Shown here: positions 48,862 through 54,088 of the stretch, one piece after another
How the letters are laid out: every line of letters starts with the position of its first letter
Position numbering within the stretch: the first letter of the stretch is position 1
Source: Thermofilaceae archaeon
GTDB lineage: Archaea; Thermoproteota; Thermoprotei; Thermofilales; Thermofilaceae
Direction of reading: 5' to 3'
Assembly: GCA_026986905.1 (NCBI GenBank)
Contig: JALSNQ010000006.1
Coordinates: forward strand, 87,634 to 141,721
DNA: 54,088 nucleotides
The notes under the pieces: model-generated
The model's input: only the letters and a program-made list of their open reading frames with translations
Told to the model about the DNA's origin: nothing
The model's database searches: none
Program-made: the position numbers and the translations under genes

Positions 48862-49562
48862 AGGAGAAGGATTACTTGGAAGAGGTCGCTAAGCTGCCCG
48901 GACTAGAGGGGGGGTTAAAGGGGGCTATAGGCTACCTAGTGCTCCGCTTAGAGAGGGCAGGCTCGTATATTCCGAGGTTTAGGCTGCCTCACCACGTTAT
49001 AGGCTGGGAGACTGACTGCGAGTGTCTGCGAGTCTTCTCCAGGAACCCCGGGCTGAGGAGGATCTACAGGCTTTACGCCGATGGGGGGAGCCGTTTCATA
49101 GTAGTAGAAGGTAGAAGACGCGTAGGGGCTGTGACGCCGCGGTCAATGTTCCTCCACTTAATGAAAAGGGCCGCATATACATCCGTGGTGGTCTCATACC
49201 TTCTTAGACGCAGGGAGGGGTGTGTGCCCTACATGTCTACGGTTAAGAGGGTGGTCGAGGCAATGGATGAAAGGCTCACGGGCGCCGTGCCCGTATGTTA
49301 TAGGGGGAAGACGAGGTACATAGCCACCGCGGCCGGCGTAGCCGAGTACCTGGCGAAGGGCGGCAGGCTCTCGGCTAGAATATACTCCCTGAAGGAGTTC
49401 CTCGACAAGCCCCACATATATACGAGCGTCTCCGAGCTAATCTCAGGGATAAGGAATCACTCATACGGGATCTATGCGCCAGACGAGGGTGAAGAGGTAT
49501 TTGTATCCGAGCACTCACTCTACGAGGCCTCGAGAAAACTGCTCCAAGAGAGTATACGTTGA
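48858..49562 (+). CDS. Hypothetical protein in the rqcH cluster
   Basis: GTG start overlaps rqcH stop (GTGA): VKEKDYLEEVAKLPGLEGGLKGAIGYLVLRLERAGSYIPRFRLPHHVIGW...; family not recognised. Confidence 0.75.
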   Translation: MKEKDYLEEVAKLPGLEGGLKGAIGYLVLRLERAGSYIPRFRLPHHVIGWETDCECLRVFSRNPGLRRIYRLYADGGSRFIVVEGRRRVGAVTPRSMFLHLMKRAAYTSVVVSYLLRRREGCVPYMSTVKRVVEAMDERLTGAVPVCYRGKTRYIATAAGVAEYLAKGGRLSARIYSLKEFLDKPHIYTSVSELISGIRNHSYGIYAPDEGEEVFVSEHSLYEASRKLLQESIR

Positions 49563-49566
49563 CGGC

Positions 49567-50073
49567 ATGCTCGGCAAGCTTGCCAGGTGGCTGAGGATAC
49601 TGGGGGTGGATGCGAGGTACCTGGGAGACGCCGCGGATAAGGATATTCTGTCAAGGCTGTCACCCGGCGACATACTATTTACCAGGGATAAGGCCCTTGT
49701 ACTCAGGGCTTCGAGGAAGGGTATAAATGCGGTATACCTTCCCGAGGACTTCGAAGAGGCGCTCTGCATCGCCATAAAAATACTTGGAATCGAGGCCAGA
49801 GTTGACATGGAGAAGACGCGGTGCCCGCTTTGCGGGGGTAAGCTTAGGAGAGTGGAGAGGGAGCAGGTGGCCGGAAAGGTTCCCGAGAAGGTCTACCGGC
49901 TTTACAGGGAATTCTACGTATGTGAGCGCTGCGGACACATTTATTGGGTCGGCACGCATATGAAGGAAATAGAAGCCGTACTGGAGAACGTTAGGGTGAG
50001 AGCTAATGAATGCGGAGAAGCTGTCAATAGAGGAGGGCCGCTTTCTAGTAAAACTCGCAAGGAGGGCTGTTGA
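49567..50073 (+). CDS. Mut7-C PIN-like RNase domain protein with zinc ribbon
   Basis: MLGKLARWLRILGVDARYLGDAADKDIL...ILFTRDKALVLRA...CPLCGGKLRRVE...YVCERCGHIYWVGTHM; exact start uncertain. Confidence 0.88.
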   Translation: MLGKLARWLRILGVDARYLGDAADKDILSRLSPGDILFTRDKALVLRASRKGINAVYLPEDFEEALCIAIKILGIEARVDMEKTRCPLCGGKLRRVEREQVAGKVPEKVYRLYREFYVCERCGHIYWVGTHMKEIEAVLENVRVRANECGEAVNRGGPLSSKTRKEGC

Positions 50074-50650
50074 GGAGTATCTCTCCTCTGCGCGCATAAT
50101 AACCCCCCCGCCCGAGACCCCTCTAAGGCTATGGGAGAAGCGCGGCGTATTCGTGACGATAGAGCGCATAGTCGTTGACCCCGAGTCCAGGAGAGCCGAC
50201 AGGATACTTAGGGGGTGTATAGGCTACCCGGAGCCCGTATACCCCCTCGTAGAGGGCGATATAAGGGCTGCCATAGCGGCGGCCACGCAGGACCCCCGGT
50301 TCCCCCCACTAACGTTGCGGGAGATGAAAGACGTCATATTCGAGGTCAGCGTGCTCACGCCGCCGAGAAGGGTCGAGTACAGGGATCCGGAGGAGCTTTT
50401 AGACAAGATAAAGGTCGGAAGGGACGGTATAATAATAGAGTCGGGCTATGCTAGGGGCCTGCTTCTACCCCAGGTACCGGTAGAGTATGACTGGAACGTC
50501 GAAGAGTATCTTAAGAACGCGTGCCTGAAGGCGGGACTCAGCGAGGACGCGTGGCGGGAGGGGAGGGTGAATGTATACGTGTTCCAGGCCCAGATATTCA
50601 TAGAGGTTACCCCCGGCGGCGAGGTTATAGAGCGTGAGCTTTGGGCCTAG
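50006..50650 (+). CDS. AMMECR1 domain protein
   Basis: GRFLVKLARRAVEEYL...RGVFVTI..., LRGCIGYPEPVYPLVEGDIRAAIAAATQDPRFPPLTLREMKDVIFEVSVLTPP-type core. Confidence 0.93.
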   Translation: MNAEKLSIEEGRFLVKLARRAVEEYLSSARIITPPPETPLRLWEKRGVFVTIERIVVDPESRRADRILRGCIGYPEPVYPLVEGDIRAAIAAATQDPRFPPLTLREMKDVIFEVSVLTPPRRVEYRDPEELLDKIKVGRDGIIIESGYARGLLLPQVPVEYDWNVEEYLKNACLKAGLSEDAWREGRVNVYVFQAQIFIEVTPGGEVIERELWA

Positions 50651-50718
50651 GCGTTTATGATATATGCTAGGCCGTCCTAATATTTTCCAGAAGAATTATC
50701 CTTGAGGTATACAGGGTC

Positions 50719-51756
50719 ATGGTAAAGGAGGTAAGAATATATATAGGAAGAGACAGGGGGTCGCTAGAGCTTTTCAGGACAATAAACGAGATACTGCGTT
50801 CCCTCCCTCCAGGCGAGAGGCCCAGGCTAAAGGTGAAGACCTTCAAGATAAAGAATCCGGCGGAGTTCAAGGCTTTCATAAAGCAGCTCGAGGAACTTTT
50901 CGGCGGCATGTACACCGTGGAGATAAGAAAGTACGGGATAGAGGCTATACCGGCAATCGTAGTCGACGGTGAAAAGGTTCTAGAAGGAAAATACCCTACA
51001 CCCGAGGAGCTTAGAGAGCTGATACTGGGCGTAGGCGCGCTCCTAGAAAGCCCCGCTGCGGAGCAGCCGGCTCCACCCCCTATAGCCGAGAGCAAGGTTG
51101 AGGAAAAACAGCCGCCCATCGAGATAAAAGAGGTTACGCCTATCCCCCCGGTCGCGCCGACCACCATAGAAGAGCCCACTCCCCCCGCCGTAGAAGTGAC
51201 AGGGAAAACCGTCGCGTCGACGGAGGAGGAACAGCCGGTGGAATTGAAGGTTGCCCCCGAGGCTGTGGGAGAGGAGCCAGAGCCGCGTGCCCCGCCCCTC
51301 TCCAGTGTAGAGGAAGGTGGGGTAAAGCGGGGCGTCGTAGTAGAGCCTGAAGAGTTCAAGCTTGACGAGGAGCCTTTACCCCCCTTAACAAGGGAGAGGG
51401 CGGCAGAACCCTCCAAGCCCCCTCTAGCGCCTCCACCGTCAGAAGAACAGATAAGGCGTATAGAGCCCACGCCCCTACCTCGCCTCAAGCCAAGGCCTCC
51501 CCCGCCCTCTCCGCCCGTAAAGCCTAAGCCGCCAAGCCCGCCGGCCCAGGCTATCGTACCCCCTGTCGAATCAGCCCCCCGGAGGCCGCCAGAGGAAGTG
51601 TCGGCGCCAGAGACGCGGGAAGAGAAGGTAGACCTAAGCAAGACATGCCTTACCTGTATATTCTACTCAAAGGAGCGGAAACGCTGCACGTTATACCACA
51701 TACCCATAGAAGATCCCTACCATCCGCCGCCAATATGCGAGAGGGTTAAAAAGTAG
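50719..51756 (+). CDS. Thioredoxin-like N-terminus, Pro/Glu-rich linker, C-terminal Cys cluster
   Basis: EVRIYIGRDRGSLELFRTINEILRSL...IEAIPAIVVDGEKVLEGKYPTPEEL; about 180-aa Pro/Glu linker; CLTCIFYSKERKRCTLYHIPIEDPYHPPPICER. Confidence 0.75.
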   Translation: MVKEVRIYIGRDRGSLELFRTINEILRSLPPGERPRLKVKTFKIKNPAEFKAFIKQLEELFGGMYTVEIRKYGIEAIPAIVVDGEKVLEGKYPTPEELRELILGVGALLESPAAEQPAPPPIAESKVEEKQPPIEIKEVTPIPPVAPTTIEEPTPPAVEVTGKTVASTEEEQPVELKVAPEAVGEEPEPRAPPLSSVEEGGVKRGVVVEPEEFKLDEEPLPPLTRERAAEPSKPPLAPPPSEEQIRRIEPTPLPRLKPRPPPPSPPVKPKPPSPPAQAIVPPVESAPRRPPEEVSAPETREEKVDLSKTCLTCIFYSKERKRCTLYHIPIEDPYHPPPICERVKK

Positions 51757-51808
51757 CCCATGCGGCAGCAATAAGTAGCACTCGGACACTACTCACCCAG
51801 GGATTTTC

Positions 51809-53605
51809 ATGCCTGAAGGCGATATGCTTTATCGCAGACTTGTCGAGTTCTACGAAAAAATCGAGAAGACCACGAGCCGTATAGCGATGACGGAGTACCT
51901 CGTTGCTCTCTTCAAGGAGACCCCCGTGGAGGTTCTCGACAAGGTGATATATTTAACCCAGGGCAAGTTGCGCCCGGACTATGAGGGCGTAGAGCTAGGC
52001 GTTGCGGAGAAGCTGACGTTGAGGGCTATAGCTAGGGCAGTGGGCGTCTCGCAGGGCAAGGTTGAGGAGCTGTACAAGAAGCTGGGGGATCCGGGGCTTA
52101 CAGCCCAACAGTTGCTGGAGAAGTATAGGGCCGGCGGCTTAACAGCCTTTCTGGGAGGCGCGGCCGTGACGCAGCCGCTGACGGTGAGGAGGGTGTACGA
52201 CTCTCTAATGAAGATAGCTAAAGCACAGGGGGAGGGATCCCAGGATGTAAAAGTTAACACCCTCGTCTCTCTGCTTCGGGACGCCGAGCCCATAGAGGCC
52301 AAGTACCTTGTACGCACGGTTACCGGCAGGCTGAGGCTGGGGGTGGCCGACATGACTATTCTCGACGCGCTGGCCATAGCCTTTACGGGCAAAAAGGCGG
52401 CTAGAACTGTTCTAGAGAAAGCCTACACGAAGCACCCAGACCTCGGATACATAGCGACCGTGCTGGCCAGGGAGGGTCTCGACAAACTAAAGGAGATGAA
52501 AATCCAGGTGGGCATCCCTATACTGCCTATGCTTGCGGAGAGGCTGAGCGACCCCCAGGAAATACTTGACAAGCTCGGCGGAAAGTGCCTAGCCGAGTAT
52601 AAGTATGATGGCGAGAGGGTACAGGCCCACCGGAAGGGGGACAAGGTGTGGCTATTCAGCAGGAGGCTCGAGAATATAACTCATCACTACCCCGACGTCG
52701 TCGAGTACGTGAAACGGCTGAAGAGCGACGAGTTCGTAGTTGAGGGAGAAGTTGTCGCAGTGGACCCCAACACAGGCGACATGCTGCCCTTCCAGGAACT
52801 CATGCATAGGAGGCGCAAATACGACGTTGAAAAAGCCATGGAGGAGTACCCGGTGAGGATCTATCTCTTCGACATAGTGTACAGGGAGGGTGAAGAGCTG
52901 ATAGAGCTCCCGTTGCCAGAGCGGAAGAAGCATTTATCCGAGATAACAGCGGAGGACGACCACGTCAGGCTGGCCGTAGGCAAGATAATCGTTAACCCCC
53001 GCGACCTCATGCTTTTCTTTGAACAGGCAATAAGCGAGGGCTGTGAAGGCCTGATGTGCAAGTCCATAGGGCCTGAGAGCATCTACCAGATGGGTGCGAG
53101 GGGGTGGCTCTGGATCAAGTTTAAGCGAGACTACAGGATGGAGATGACGGACACAGTGGATCTCGTAGTGGTGGGCGCTTTTTATGGCAGGGGTAAAAGG
53201 GCTGGAACATACGGGGCATTGCTGATGGCCGCGTATTCCCCCGAAGAAGACGTGTTTAAGACTGTGTGCAAGGTTGGCAGCGGCTTCACGGACGAGGATC
53301 TGGCAAAGCTGCCCGGCCTCTTAGAGCCCTACAAGATAGACCACAGGCACCCAAGAGTCGTCTCGAAGATAGAGGCTGACGTCTGGTTCGTGCCGGCAAT
53401 CGTGCTGGAGATAATTGGCGCCGAAATAACCCTAAGCCCTCTCCACACGTGCTGCCTAAACAGTATCCAGGAGGGAGCTGGACTAGCGATACGTTTTCCG
53501 CGTTTCACGGGCCGATACCGGTTCGACAAGAAGCCTGAACAGGCTACCACTGAACGTGAGCTCATCGAGATGTATAAAAGCCAGAAAAAGACCGTCCTGA
53601 GGTGA
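51809..53605 (+). CDS. lig: ATP-dependent DNA ligase
   Basis: Adenylation motif AEYKYDGERVQAHRKG, VEGEVVAVDP, GCEGLMCKS, WIKFKRDY. Confidence 0.97.
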   Translation: MPEGDMLYRRLVEFYEKIEKTTSRIAMTEYLVALFKETPVEVLDKVIYLTQGKLRPDYEGVELGVAEKLTLRAIARAVGVSQGKVEELYKKLGDPGLTAQQLLEKYRAGGLTAFLGGAAVTQPLTVRRVYDSLMKIAKAQGEGSQDVKVNTLVSLLRDAEPIEAKYLVRTVTGRLRLGVADMTILDALAIAFTGKKAARTVLEKAYTKHPDLGYIATVLAREGLDKLKEMKIQVGIPILPMLAERLSDPQEILDKLGGKCLAEYKYDGERVQAHRKGDKVWLFSRRLENITHHYPDVVEYVKRLKSDEFVVEGEVVAVDPNTGDMLPFQELMHRRRKYDVEKAMEEYPVRIYLFDIVYREGEELIELPLPERKKHLSEITAEDDHVRLAVGKIIVNPRDLMLFFEQAISEGCEGLMCKSIGPESIYQMGARGWLWIKFKRDYRMEMTDTVDLVVVGAFYGRGKRAGTYGALLMAAYSPEEDVFKTVCKVGSGFTDEDLAKLPGLLEPYKIDHRHPRVVSKIEADVWFVPAIVLEIIGAEITLSPLHTCCLNSIQEGAGLAIRFPRFTGRYRFDKKPEQATTERELIEMYKSQKKTVLR

Positions 53606-53609
53606 GCGG

Positions 53610-54077
53610 TCACCGCTCCCGCTGAACCATCTTGTCGAGGGTCCAGCGTAGGGTGTTTTTGATTTCCTTAATATCGCCGGGGCCGCCTCCCCCTCTTCCA
53701 TAATTCCTTATCACGATTTCCTTTATCACGCCCTCCTCGTCCTCCTCGACGTCGTAGCTGAAGGCCTCTTCGGGCCTTATAGCTCCCTGTGCAATGAGGT
53801 CTTCTGCGCGGCGCCTATATCCTTCGAGCACTTTTCTCAGGAAGAAGGCTCTAAACGGCGGCGTGGTTGAGTGGAAGGGCCTCAGGGTTTTTATCACTAT
53901 CCTGTCGGGGAAAACATACATCTTTGCCAGGGCCTCGCCCGTGCGTGAAACAATAGGTATTACTTGGCTCGCCTCTTCCAAGCTAACCTGTTCCTCCACC
54001 TTCCCGCCTTCCGCCGCGGCGGGGCTTAACTCCGCGCTCTGAGCTTGAGGCGGCTGCTGTAACTGGGAGGCTCTCAC
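53610..54077 (-). CDS. Hypothetical protein, possibly truncated at window edge
   Basis: IPIVSRTGEALAKMYVFPDRIVIKTLRPFHSTTPPFRAFFLRKVLEGYRRRAEDLIAQG...; start near window end, could extend beyond. Confidence 0.6.
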   Translation of the reverse strand: MRASQLQQPPQAQSAELSPAAAEGGKVEEQVSLEEASQVIPIVSRTGEALAKMYVFPDRIVIKTLRPFHSTTPPFRAFFLRKVLEGYRRRAEDLIAQGAIRPEEAFSYDVEEDEEGVIKEIVIRNYGRGGGGPGDIKEIKNTLRWTLDKMVQRER

Positions 54078-54088
54078 AAAGCTTTGAG

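Overview
Crenarchaeal chromosomal window (gene set and style suggest a hyperthermophilic Desulfurococcales-type archaeon; taxonomy is inference). It is densely coding and mostly housekeeping: YchF/Obg GTPase, ECF transporter ATPases and EcfT, aEF-1beta, TFE, Trm56, HflX, MBF1, a tetraether-lipid-synthase-like radical SAM enzyme, Topo VI A/B, Cdc48, Pth2, TruD, TmcA, L13e, Lsm, archaeal MAT, DUF460, Rio2, a giant S-layer-like surface protein, a RadA paralogue with a degenerate partner, RqcH/NFACT, Mut7-C, AMMECR1 and DNA ligase. No CRISPR array, IS element or rRNA was seen. The most unusual signals are non-coding: (i) a promoter-bearing 5' half of a tRNA at 5086-5119 with no 3' half in the window, i.e. 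a candidate split tRNA gene, next to an intron-containing tRNA-Pro(GGG); (ii) two intergenic C/D box sRNA candidates with exact 12/12-nt guide spacing and perfect 7-bp terminal stems (5769-5832 minus; 38028-38091 plus), one with a guide resembling the complement of 23S helix 69 and the other resembling the complement of the 23S 2570s segment; and (iii) a weaker third C/D candidate (28926-28988). Protein-level items include two divergently transcribed Cys4 modules, with a related cluster on a thioredoxin-like/Pro-rich protein, and localized codon-usage patches at motifs of the RadA paralogue and Cdc48. All calls are by eye; no searches were run.
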